From NCBI GenBank assembly GCA_023417665.1, contig JAEZFA010000286.1, forward strand, positions 1 to 9,567: 9,567 nt of DNA, written 5' to 3'. Origin of the DNA: Pseudomonadota bacterium (GTDB lineage: Bacteria; Pseudomonadota; Alphaproteobacteria; Rhizobiales; Xanthobacteraceae). Shown here one piece after another: positions 1 to 6,195 of this stretch. The position numbers and the translations under genes are program-made. Under the pieces are notes generated by a model. It did no database searches. It was not told the origin of the DNA and saw only the letters and a list, made by a program, of their open reading frames with translations. Numbering within the stretch: the stretch's first letter is position 1; each line of letters opens with the position of its first letter.

Positions 1-334
1 CAAGAAACTCTTGATAATATGCGTGTCGCTTCATCCGATCCGGATCGATGTAGTCGAGATCCGTGCCGACCCCGAAACGCTCCATCTGGGGAACGGCGCG
101 ATAGCGCTCGTCGCGCTTGACCCAGCCCTCATTGAAGTACTTTTCAATAGTTTCGCCGAGCGATGCAGTATAGGGAACGTGCGGACTGCGTCCGCGAATT
201 GGAAATAGCGCACAACCGAAACTGCCGGTTTCCTGCGCAACAACTTCCATCACATCGGACCAATGCGCGGGCTCGACAGCCGCGCCGGCAAACGCCGTAT
301 CAATGCGATCAAGATTCCATGAACCGGGGCGCAT
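1..334 (-). CDS. Fifth LuxR-family regulator paralogue (R5), N-terminal 111 aa only, cut by left edge
   Basis: Reading the minus strand from the ATG at 334-332 gives an open frame of 111 codons with no stop before the window edge, so the C-terminal half, including any helix-turn-helix, lies outside. The visible part matches the N-terminal region of the four regulators to its right. Residues 18-25 (AAVEPAHW) align with AALVPELW of R1, a GVGTDLDYIDP stretch (88-98) aligns with GFYTDHDFNDP of R1, and YYQEFL (106-111) aligns with VYTEFL, FYQDFM and VYQEFY in the others. It is the most divergent copy. The start is uncertain: no Shine-Dalgarno sequence is seen before the ATG, only T-rich sequence, and an in-frame TTG lies 15 nt upstream. 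The ATG places the conserved block at about the same depth as in the paralogues. Transcriptional regulator function is inferred from homology to its neighbours; the DNA-binding domain itself is not visible. Confidence 0.85.
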   Translation of the reverse strand, partial: MRPGSWNLDRIDTAFAGAAVEPAHWSDVMEVVAQETGSFGCALFPIRGRSPHVPYTASLGETIEKYFNEGWVKRDERYRAVPQMERFGVGTDLDYIDPDRMKRHAYYQEFL

Positions 335-450
335 AAAAAAGCCGAACAAAAAACGATAGAAAAAGAGCAATATAAAAAAGCAGACAATCGTAGCCGCATC
401 GTCTCGGGCAGAACAGCGCTAACATCACGGAGAAAGCGGCAGGAACACGC
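335..450 (-). other. AT-rich intergenic region upstream of R5
   Basis: This is a 116-bp gap between the small exported protein at 451-837 and R5. The half nearest R5 (about 335-385) is strikingly T-rich on the minus strand, with several runs of five or six T, in contrast to the GC-rich surroundings. It is a plausible place for a promoter (a TATATT hexamer occurs), but I see no convincing paired -35 element and no strong hairpin. It could also be a poorly structured end region for the upstream gene pair. Promoter function is inference only. Confidence 0.35.
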
Positions 451-837
451 CTATTGCGGTTCCCACTTTCCCGCAGCGTCCCGGCAGATCATGCCCTGAA
501 AGGTCGGATTGGAACCGCCATCGTCCTTGTGATGCACGATATGGATGAAGCGGCGGCAGATACGATTGCCCCTTTCCTGCGGCAGCGAGGCACCGGAGAT
601 AATGGTGCCATAGGCACCATTCGGTCCCTTCCAGTGATAGCCGGGAACTCCCCAGGTCTGCGAAAGCACCGCCTGTTCGGCGTCATAAGCGGCGATGCGG
701 TCCTCAAAGCTCAGCAACGCCGTTTCCTGCCGGGCGACAAGACCGGGAACCGGCAGACTCCGCGCAAATGCGGGCGGACAGGCGACCACTATCGAGCCTG
801 CGAGTAAGAGCGCCGCTATTACTTTTCGACCGACCAC
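451..837 (-). CDS. Small exported protein, paralogue of the adjacent upstream gene; possible lipoprotein
   Basis: A 128-aa protein starting at a GTG (837-835) preceded by GGGAAGG three bases upstream. Residues 1-25 form a signal peptide: a basic start (MVGRKV), a hydrophobic core and an AFA site for cleavage after residue 25. The VVAC at residues 17-20 could alternatively be a relaxed lipobox, making a lipoprotein. The mature part has an ETALLS segment, HW-GP-GAYGTI (about 68-79) and two cysteines, C94 and C118, in CRR and CRD contexts, ending GKWEPQ. It aligns along its whole mature length with the protein at 819-1187, with the same 24-residue cysteine spacing. The pattern CR...T/M-x-CR...GxW recalls the C-terminal region of 17-kDa surface-antigen-like proteins of Proteobacteria, but that link is only suggestive. 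The start overlaps the upstream gene by 19 nt, indicating co-transcription and probably translational coupling. Function unknown; the location is likely periplasm or outer membrane. Confidence 0.8.
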   Translation of the reverse strand: MVGRKVIAALLLAGSIVVACPPAFARSLPVPGLVARQETALLSFEDRIAAYDAEQAVLSQTWGVPGYHWKGPNGAYGTIISGASLPQERGNRICRRFIHIVHHKDDGGSNPTFQGMICRDAAGKWEPQ

Positions 838-1187
838 TTGCCTTCCCAATCCCGGCAGACCGTTGCTTCGAAGGTCGGATTCACGCCGCCGTCCTTCGGA
901 TGTCGCACCACATGAACGAGGTTTCGGCAGCGACCCATACCGTAGAAATCGGGATACTGCCCGCTGACGATGATCACCCCTGAAGCGCCGTCGGGCCCCT
1001 GCCAGTGGAAATCCCGAACTGCCGCATCCCGGTCGAGCGCTTCGGCTTCTGCCTTCGCAGCCGCATTGCGGTCGGCGGCAGAAAGCGCCGCCGTTTCTTT
1101 CCACGCGAGAAGCTCGTGGGCGTCGGCAATTCCGACGGCGCTCAGAAGAGACAGCGTGAACAGCAGGAATCGCGAAACGGCACCCAT
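819..1187 (-). CDS. Small secreted protein with signal peptide, first of a paralogous pair
   Basis: A 122-aa protein. The start is set at the ATG at 1187 because AAGGAA lies 7 nt upstream and the protein then begins with a clean signal peptide (MGAVSRFLLFTLSLLSAVG, cleavage after ADA at residue 23). The frame stays open to 1292, but that extension would run through a transcription terminator and hide the signal peptide. The mature part contains ETAALSAADR, an Ala-rich, charged stretch (38-52, probably helical), HWQGPDGASGVII (61-73), C87 and C111, and ends GKWSVEK. The two cysteines are a candidate disulfide. The nearest relative in view is the next gene (451-837). The spacing of the paired CR motifs and the GxW end resemble 17-kDa surface-antigen-type C-termini, a weak family hint. 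It follows a terminator by only 31 nt, so its promoter must lie before or within that hairpin region. Function unknown. Confidence 0.82.
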   Translation of the reverse strand: MGAVSRFLLFTLSLLSAVGIADAHELLAWKETAALSAADRNAAAKAEAEALDRDAAVRDFHWQGPDGASGVIIVSGQYPDFYGMGRCRNLVHVVRHPKDGGVNPTFEATVCRDWEGKWSVEK

Positions 1188-1194
1188 CACCCGT

Positions 1195-1200
1195 TTCCTT
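1195..1200 (-). promoter_or_regulatory. Ribosome binding site of the 819-1187 gene
   Basis: AAGGAA on the minus strand, 7 nt before the ATG at 1187. It decides between this start and an upstream extension of the frame to 1292, which has no such site and would cross the terminator hairpin. Confidence 0.7.
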
Positions 1201-1218
1201 ACACCCGATTGCGGAAGC

Positions 1219-1245
1219 AAAAAGAGCCGCTCTTTCGAGCGGCTC
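1219..1245 (-). terminator. Rho-independent terminator downstream of R1
   Basis: On the minus strand a perfect 9-bp stem, GAGCCGCTC / GAGCGGCTC, closes on a GAAA (GNRA-type) tetraloop and is followed directly by five T. It lies about 190 nt past the R1 stop and only 31 nt before the ATG of the next gene. It most simply ends R1 transcription. Because it sits so near the next start, it may also lie in the leader of the exported-protein pair and act as an attenuator. Confidence 0.88.
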
Positions 1246-1436
1246 AGGAGGTGATGAAAACGATGGTTGGCAATTCGGCTGTTGGCATCCAATCAACAAG
1301 AACAACAGGCCGGACTACGCCAACACCCAAAGAACTATTCCAAGTTGCCGGACCGCGCGTCCCCCGAATGCGGTACACGCGCACCTTTCCGCACAGCAGC
1401 ATTGAGCTGCCTGGCCCCGGATGCCGGGCTTCGCGC

Positions 1437-2519
1437 CTAGGGAACGGCCTTGCCCGCAAGCAGGGCCACGAGTTCTGCCTGACGGCTCATGCCGGTTTTT
1501 GCGAGCACGGAGGCGAGCTGGGTACGAACCGTTTCCCGCGAGACGCCATTCGTAAACGCGATGGCCTCGATGGTGTTGCCTTGCGCCACCGAGCGCGCGA
1601 CGCGCGCTTCCGCCGGCGTCAGGTCGAACAGGCCTTGCAGCACCTCCGCCGAAGGCACGGTGGCACGGTCGATGGGGGTGGCGATGACCAACGCCAGACC
1701 GCGCATGAAGATGTCGTTGGCCGCGCCGACTACCGGCACGACATGAAAGATGAACGGCGGCCGGTCCTCCCTCGCTGGCACCGGGATCGACCGCGATTGG
1801 CCGGTCGCGGCATATCCGCCGAAGCGCGACAACGCATCGACAAGCAGCGCATCCGCTCTCGGCTCCAGCAGCAGCAAACGCTCTTTGCGGTCCTGCGCGA
1901 CGTCCGGCATCAAACCCTGAAAACGTTCGTTTGCGACATGCAACCGGCCACCCGCTTTAAGCACCGCCGCCGGAATACCCACGCTGTTCAAGGCTTCCGT
2001 CATGCCGCGCGCACGCGCCAGCCCGAGTTGCGCCGAAAGCACCGAGGCGCGTCCGAGATGCGGGCGCAGCCTGTTCAGCGATTCAATGGCGACATCATCG
2101 AAACTGCCACGATTGCGCGTTCGCTCGAACCCGACGCTTACCTTCTCACCGGTCGGAAGGTCGAAGGCCGCAGCCGCGTGCCAGCCTAAACCGCGCGGAT
2201 AGAGAAACTCGGTGTAAACGGGATGGTCGAACACCGCAGGGTCATTGAAGTCGTGATCGGTGTAGAAACCGACATGATCGAGCGCCGCGGCCTTGAAAAA
2301 ACGGATCGGTTCGATCGGCGGATTCAACCCCTCGAACTCTTCGAAAAGCTTCGTCGCACCTTCGGTGCCGATCCAGCGAACATTGCCGTTCGCCCCGGAA
2401 ATGAAAATGCTGCCGAGCACGGCATCGACCTCGTGCGCGATGCGCTCGAGCAGGCGCGGCCATAGCTCCGGCACAAGCGCCGCCTCGTAAATCGTATCGG
2501 TGAGATTCTGCTCACGCAT
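1437..2519 (-). CDS. LuxR-type helix-turn-helix regulator with PAS-like sensor region (R1)
   Basis: A 360-aa orphan LuxR-type transcriptional regulator. The start is the ATG at 2519, which has GAGGAA 9 nt upstream; a TTG start 14 codons earlier is possible but unsupported. The N-terminal region (about 1-160) contains the family block IYEAALVPELW near the start, then TDHDFNDP and EFLYPRGLGW. A PAS-like region follows at about 180-285 (GIPAAVLKAGGRLHVAN, then IPVPAREDRPPFIFHVVP). The LuxR/GerE helix-turn-helix starts at residue 300: LTPAEARVAR, NGVSRETVRTQLASVL as turn and recognition helix, then KTGMSRQAEL. By family the C-terminus binds DNA and the front half senses something, but no ligand can be assigned and there is no luxI-like synthase nearby. 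It is separated from R2 by 309 bp, so it may have its own promoter. It groups with R4 in its N-terminal and PAS-like regions. Confidence 0.92.
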   Translation of the reverse strand: MREQNLTDTIYEAALVPELWPRLLERIAHEVDAVLGSIFISGANGNVRWIGTEGATKLFEEFEGLNPPIEPIRFFKAAALDHVGFYTDHDFNDPAVFDHPVYTEFLYPRGLGWHAAAAFDLPTGEKVSVGFERTRNRGSFDDVAIESLNRLRPHLGRASVLSAQLGLARARGMTEALNSVGIPAAVLKAGGRLHVANERFQGLMPDVAQDRKERLLLLEPRADALLVDALSRFGGYAATGQSRSIPVPAREDRPPFIFHVVPVVGAANDIFMRGLALVIATPIDRATVPSAEVLQGLFDLTPAEARVARSVAQGNTIEAIAFTNGVSRETVRTQLASVLAKTGMSRQAELVALLAGKAVP

Positions 2520-2528
2520 GCGCGGAGG

Positions 2529-2534
2529 TTCCTC
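2529..2534 (-). promoter_or_regulatory. Ribosome binding site of R1
   Basis: GAGGAA on the minus strand, 9 nt before the ATG at 2519. It supports the 360-aa form over the longer TTG-initiated form at 2561. Confidence 0.7.
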
Positions 2535-2585
2535 GCCCGCGAACACAAACGCCCAAGGCAAAGCTTGCTACCGCCGCGCACAGCC

Positions 2586-2623
2586 ATCCTGCCGAAATCT
2601 CACGGCAGGCACACCCGCAGGAT
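2586..2623 (-). repeat. Competing inverted repeats upstream of R1
   Basis: On the minus strand, ATCCTGC (2617-2623) can pair with GCAGGAT (2586-2592), 24 nt apart. CCTGCC (2604-2609) can pair with GGCAGG (2588-2593) across a 10-nt loop. The 3' arm is shared, so only one hairpin can form at a time. The element ends 66 nt before the R1 ATG. A leader switch or a protein-binding site is possible; function is not shown. Confidence 0.4.
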
Positions 2624-2676
2624 TTGAAATCGCCACCCATCCTCAACCCCTGCCTGAAGCGTTTCCAAAAACCGCA

Positions 2677-2700
2677 ACCCAACGCAAGAGATAGTTGGGT
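2677..2700 (-). repeat. Hairpin in the R2-R1 gap
   Basis: A 7-bp perfect inverted repeat, ACCCAAC / GTTGGGT, with a 10-nt loop. On the minus strand a TTTTT run follows, but only five bases after the stem, so it is at best a weak terminator. It could instead be an operator-like palindrome upstream of R1. Confidence 0.35.
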
Positions 2701-2709
2701 CTCAGACAT

Positions 2710-2749
2710 AAAAACCCGCCGCGCCATTTGACGCTTACGCAAGCGGCAG
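2710..2749 (-). terminator. Candidate weak terminator after R2
   Basis: On the minus strand CTGCCGC (2743-2749) can pair with GCGGCGG (2716-2722), with one G-T pair. The 20-nt loop itself contains a small CGCTT/AAGCG hairpin that overlaps the outer stem. A G and a run of five T follow the stem. The long loop and the competing inner hairpin make it weaker than the terminators at 1219 and 6234. If it works, R1 is transcribed apart from R4-R3-R2. Confidence 0.35.
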
Positions 2750-2828
2750 CCTCAACCGTTCCAGGAAAAGCAGGTTATGTCCGCGGGAAACGCCCCAGGT
2801 AACTCAGCGGTCCCGGCATTTTGAAGGA

Positions 2829-3923
2829 TTATTGGGAGATGGCCGGACCGTTCAGCAGGCTCGCGAGTTCCGCCTGACGGCTGAGCCCGGTCTTGCCCAT
2901 GACCGCGGCCAGTTGGGTACGCACTGTTTCGCGCGATACGCCGTTGGCAAGCGCGATCATTTCGATCGACTTACCCTCGGCAATGCCGCGCGCGACCCGC
3001 GCTTCCGCGGGCGTGAGATCGAACAAGCCCTGCAGGACTTCGGCCGTAGGGACGATCTTCCGATCGACCGGTGTCACCACCAGCAACGCCATGCCATGCG
3101 AGAAAATATCGCCTGCCTGCCCCCTGACCGGCACCACATGCGCGATCATCGCAACGCGATCCTCGGTGGCGGGAATCGGAATGGACCGCGACTGTCCGCC
3201 CGCGCCCTCGACGGCAAGCCGCCGCAAGGTTTCATCCAGCAACGCATCGGCGCCCTTGTTCACGAACACAAGCCGCCCGCGCATGTCTCGCGCGACAGCA
3301 GGGATCAGGGATTCGAACGACGGGTTCGCCGCGTATAATTGCCCGCCGTCACGCAATACCGCAGCGGGCAGACCAAAAATCTCCATCGCCGCCGCCATTC
3401 CCTGCGCGCGCTTCAACGCGAGACGCGAGGAGCAAAGCGCCGCCCGCGCGAGGTGCGGACGCAGCGCATCCAGTTCAAGCAGTTCCGTATCCTCGAACGG
3501 GCCTTTGCGGAACGCTCGCTCGAGGCTGAAAATCAGCGTGTCGCCGCTCGGCACGTTGATCAAGGTGCCCGCAGCCCAGCCGAGGTCGCGGCTTGGATAG
3601 AACTCCTTATAGACCCGATCATTCTCGATCTCTTCGGGCGTGAACACGTCCAGATCGTTGATGAAACCGGCATAGTTCAGCTTGGCGATGCGGTGCGGCT
3701 TCTGATTGATTTCGGCCCAGCCATCCCGGATGAACTCGTCAAGCATCGGCCGCAGCGCCGGCGATGCGATCCAGCTATGAGAACCTGATGCGCCGAACGC
3801 GAACAGCACGCTTCCCGTACAGTCGTACCGCTCTGTCAGGTATTGCAAAACATTCGGCCATGTTTCGCTGATCACGCCGGCTTCATAAATCTCATCGACG
3901 AACTGGGAATGGTTCTCAAGCAT
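2829..3923 (-). CDS. LuxR-type helix-turn-helix regulator with PAS-like sensor region (R2)
   Basis: A 364-aa protein with an ATG start at 3923 and AGGAA 9 nt upstream. It opens with FVDEIYEAGVISETWPNVL, followed by the segment to about residue 165 with FTPEEIENDRVYKEFY and DLGWAAGTL. The middle is PAS-like (about 175-290: GLPAAVLRDGGQLYAAN, then IPIPATEDRVAMIAHVVP). The LuxR-type helix-turn-helix starts at residue 303 (LTPAEARVARGIAEGKSIEM, then NGVSRETVRTQLAAVMGKTG). It is closest to R3 from N-terminus through the PAS-like region, including the shared signature GWAEINQ/GWAELNQ, but its last 60 residues differ from R3 at many places. It lies 90 nt after R3 with no clear terminator between, so co-transcription is likely. 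Role: DNA-binding regulator responding to an unknown signal. Confidence 0.92.
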   Translation of the reverse strand: MLENHSQFVDEIYEAGVISETWPNVLQYLTERYDCTGSVLFAFGASGSHSWIASPALRPMLDEFIRDGWAEINQKPHRIAKLNYAGFINDLDVFTPEEIENDRVYKEFYPSRDLGWAAGTLINVPSGDTLIFSLERAFRKGPFEDTELLELDALRPHLARAALCSSRLALKRAQGMAAAMEIFGLPAAVLRDGGQLYAANPSFESLIPAVARDMRGRLVFVNKGADALLDETLRRLAVEGAGGQSRSIPIPATEDRVAMIAHVVPVRGQAGDIFSHGMALLVVTPVDRKIVPTAEVLQGLFDLTPAEARVARGIAEGKSIEMIALANGVSRETVRTQLAAVMGKTGLSRQAELASLLNGPAISQ

Positions 3924-4013
3924 TACGGAAAATTCCTAAAAATATCCGCGCAACGTCCCAGATAAACGCCCCCCTCGCAAGCAGCGGCCATGCTGGAAAA
4001 GCTCTGCGCGCTC

Positions 4014-5099
4014 TCAGATTCCCTTTCCACTGAGCAGCGCGACAAGTTCAGCCTGCCGGTTCAGCCCCGTTTTTCCGAGCACAGAGGAGAGTTGCGTACG
4101 CACCGTTTCACGCGAGACGCCGTTGGCAAGCGCAATCGCCTCTACGGTTTGCGCCTCGGCAATGCCCCGCGCCACGCGCGCTTCCGCAGGAGTCAGATCG
4201 AACAGTCCCTGCAGCACTTCAGCCGTCGGGACAATTTTTCGATCGACCGGCGTCACGACCAGCAGCGCCATGCCGTACGAGAAAATATCGCCCGCCTGCC
4301 CCCTGACCGGCACCACATGCGCGACCATCGCGACGCGATTCTCGCTTGCCGGAATCGGAATCGATCGCGACTGGCCGCTCGCGTCTTCGACCGCAAGCCG
4401 CTTCAGCGTGTCGTCCAGCAGCGCATCCGCACCGTCATTCGTGAAGACAAGCCGCCGGCGCAAATCGCTGGCGACTGCCGGGATCAGCGCCTGAAATGAT
4501 GCGTTCGCGGCGTAAAGCCGTCCGCCATCGCGAAGCACCGCAGCGGGCAAGCCGATCACTTCCAGTGCTGCCGTCATTCCCTGCGCCCGCTGCAACGCAA
4601 GACGTGACGAGCAAAGCGCGGCGCGGGCAAGATGCGGACGCAGCGCGTCGAGTTCCTGCAACTCGTGGCGCTGGAAGGATCCTTTGCGATACGCGCGCTC
4701 GAAGCTGAATACCAGCGTGTCGCCGCTCGGCACCGGCACCATGGTGCCTGCAGCCCATCCCAGGCCGCGCTTGATATAGAATTCCTGATAAACGCGATCG
4801 TTCTCGATTTCCTCCGGCGTGAACGTATCGAAATCCTGGACGAAACCGGCGTAGTTCATCGCCGCCAGCCGTGCCGGCCGCTGGTTCAACTCGGCCCAGC
4901 CGTCACGGACAAACTCCTCGAAAGTCGATTGAATATCCGGGGACGCGATCCATCTTTGCGTGCCGTTCGCGCCGAACGCGAACAGCAGCCCTCCCGCACC
5001 GTCATAGCGGTTCGACAAACTATGCAGGACGGAAGTCCAGGTTTCCTGAATAGCGCCCGCCTCATAGATGCGGTTGATGATGCCGAGATTGTCAGCCAT
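4014..5099 (-). CDS. LuxR-type helix-turn-helix regulator with PAS-like sensor region (R3)
   Basis: A 361-aa protein. The ATG at 5099 is chosen because it overlaps the R4 stop by 8 nt (a coupling arrangement), a GGAT sits about 9 nt upstream, and the start lands just before the conserved block (MADNLGIINRIYEAGAIQETW). A longer in-frame start at 5141 would run deep into R4. The N-terminal region carries FTPEEIENDRVYQEFY and GLGWAAGTM; the PAS-like part has GLPAAVLRDGGRLYAAN and ENRVAMVAHVVPVRGQ. The helix-turn-helix starts at residue 302. The N-terminal and PAS-like parts are clearly sister to R2, whereas the last 60 residues (GIAEAQTVEAIALANGVSRE onward) match R4 with a single substitution (Ser for Ala in TQLSSVL). 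That suggests exchange, or shared target specificity, between R3 and R4. Confidence 0.92.
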   Translation of the reverse strand: MADNLGIINRIYEAGAIQETWTSVLHSLSNRYDGAGGLLFAFGANGTQRWIASPDIQSTFEEFVRDGWAELNQRPARLAAMNYAGFVQDFDTFTPEEIENDRVYQEFYIKRGLGWAAGTMVPVPSGDTLVFSFERAYRKGSFQRHELQELDALRPHLARAALCSSRLALQRAQGMTAALEVIGLPAAVLRDGGRLYAANASFQALIPAVASDLRRRLVFTNDGADALLDDTLKRLAVEDASGQSRSIPIPASENRVAMVAHVVPVRGQAGDIFSYGMALLVVTPVDRKIVPTAEVLQGLFDLTPAEARVARGIAEAQTVEAIALANGVSRETVRTQLSSVLGKTGLNRQAELVALLSGKGI

Positions 5100-6195
5100 T
5101 GGACTGATCCGGAATTCCCTTGCCGCTGAGCAGCGCGACAAGCTCGGCCTGCCGGTTCAGCCCGGTTTTTCCAAGCACTGAGGCAAGTTGCGTGCGAACC
5201 GTTTCGCGCGAAACGCCGTTGGCGAGAGCAATCGCTTCTACCGTTTGCGCCTCGGCAATGCCGCGCGCGACCCGCGCCTCAGCAGGGGTCAGATCGAACA
5301 GGCCTTGCAGCACCTCGGCGGTCGGCACGCTGCGGCGATCGACCGGGGTAACCAACAGTAGCGCGAGCCCTTGCGAAAAGATGTCGTGCGCAGCCCCGCG
5401 CACTGGAACGACGTGAAAAATCAGTGGAGGCCGGCCGTCGCGCGCGGCGACTGGAATTGACCGGGACTGGCCCGACGCGCCTCTGGTCCTAAGCCGCGCA
5501 AGCGCGTCCGACAGAAGAATATCCGCGGCTTTATCCAAAAGCTGCACGCGCGCGTGCCAATCCAGAATGACGTCGGGAATCAGTTCGTCGAGAAGTTTGT
5601 TGGTCGCGTAGATTGCACCGTTCCCTTTCAACACCGCTCCAGGAATGCCTACTGTCTCAAGCGCCTGCGCCATGCCTCTTGCTCGCTCGAGACCGAGCCT
5701 TGCCGAAAGCACCGCGGCCCTACCGAAATGCGGACGGATCGCATCGAATTGCGCAACCGTTCGCGGTTCGTAACTGCCGCGCTTCTTGGTGCGCTCAAAG
5801 CTGATGCTGACGAAGTCCCCACTCGGCAGCGGAAAATGCGTGCAGGCTACCCATCCGTAACCGCGCGGATACATGAAGTCTTGATAAAATGGATCGCGCG
5901 CGATCTCCTCTTCGGTAAAGAAATCACGATCGGTCATGAAGCCTGCGCGATTCAACGCAAGCGATCGATCCATCCGCGAATTCAACTTCGGCTGATTGAG
6001 CGCGACGTAATCGGAAACCAGCCGCTCGGACTCCGGCGTTCCTACGAATTTATGCACGCCATCGCGATAGATGAAAATGGTTCCGAACGCGGATTCGCTG
6101 CTCTTCGAAACCCTCTCGAGTATACGCGGCCAGTAATCGGGAACGGCCGCGGCCTCATAAATCTCATCGACAAAGGAAGAAAGAAAACACGTCAC
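5092..6195 (-). CDS. LuxR-type helix-turn-helix regulator with PAS-like sensor region (R4), first of the array
   Basis: A 367-aa protein if started at the GTG at 6195; a TTG at 6207 gives 371 aa. No strong Shine-Dalgarno precedes either. The GTG is preferred because it puts FVDEIYEAAAVPDYW at the same depth as in R1-R3. The N-terminal region carries TDRDFFTEEEIARDPFYQDF and YPRGYGW. The PAS-like region (about 180-290) carries GIPGAVLKGNGAIYATN and RPPLIFHVVPVRGAAHDIFS. The helix-turn-helix starts at residue 302 (LTPAEARVARGIAEAQTVEA, then NGVSRETVRTQLASVLGKTG), with a six-residue tail, PDQSNG, absent from R3. It resembles R1 in its sensor half. It is the first gene after the rpoC terminator, with only about 39 nt between the terminator T-tract and the start. 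Its promoter is therefore not obvious, and it may depend on read-through or on elements inside or before the hairpin. Confidence 0.9.
   Translation of the reverse strand: MTCFLSSFVDEIYEAAAVPDYWPRILERVSKSSESAFGTIFIYRDGVHKFVGTPESERLVSDYVALNQPKLNSRMDRSLALNRAGFMTDRDFFTEEEIARDPFYQDFMYPRGYGWVACTHFPLPSGDFVSISFERTKKRGSYEPRTVAQFDAIRPHFGRAAVLSARLGLERARGMAQALETVGIPGAVLKGNGAIYATNKLLDELIPDVILDWHARVQLLDKAADILLSDALARLRTRGASGQSRSIPVAARDGRPPLIFHVVPVRGAAHDIFSQGLALLLVTPVDRRSVPTAEVLQGLFDLTPAEARVARGIAEAQTVEAIALANGVSRETVRTQLASVLGKTGLNRQAELVALLSGKGIPDQSNG

Larger units (their letters stand above)
2520..2828 (-). other. 309-bp non-coding gap between R2 and R1
   Basis: No gene can be supported here: the only sizeable minus-strand frame (2512-2742) overlaps the R1 start, has no ribosome site I trust and has no recognisable content. 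The gap does hold structure. It contains a candidate terminator (2710-2749), a hairpin with 7-bp ACCCAAC/GTTGGGT arms (2677-2700), and a set of mutually exclusive inverted repeats (2586-2623), all upstream of the R1 ribosome site. This is the best candidate for a separate R1 promoter or regulated leader, though I could not pick out convincing -35/-10 hexamers. Confidence 0.5.

Noticed and set aside
451..1305. A single 284-codon minus-strand protein covering both exported-protein genes
   Set aside because: Its first half is an out-of-frame shadow of the 819-1187 gene. Only the part after the GTG at 837 has a signal peptide and matches the paralogue.
1244..1459. 71-codon minus-strand frame between R1 and the terminator
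   Set aside because: Overlaps the R1 3' end and has no good ribosome site. Its stop abutting the hairpin is noted as a weak leader-peptide idea but is not called a gene.
1005..2189. Long plus-strand open frame (394 codons) opposite R1, with AGGAGGTGATG at 1246-1256 inside it
   Set aside because: It is antisense to a clearly coding gene, is rich in Arg/Pro/His as expected of a GC-rich shadow frame, and similar shadows occur opposite R2-R4. The AGGAGG overlaps the terminator stem region and is most likely chance.
2512..2742. 76-codon minus-strand frame in the R2-R1 gap
   Set aside because: Overlaps the R1 start and the R1 ribosome site, has no convincing start signal and no recognisable motif.
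2832..3788. Plus-strand frames opposite R2 (and similar ones at 3990-4499, 4632-5129, 5554-6273)
   Set aside because: They resemble each other only because the genes beneath them are paralogues; no independent start sites or domain content.
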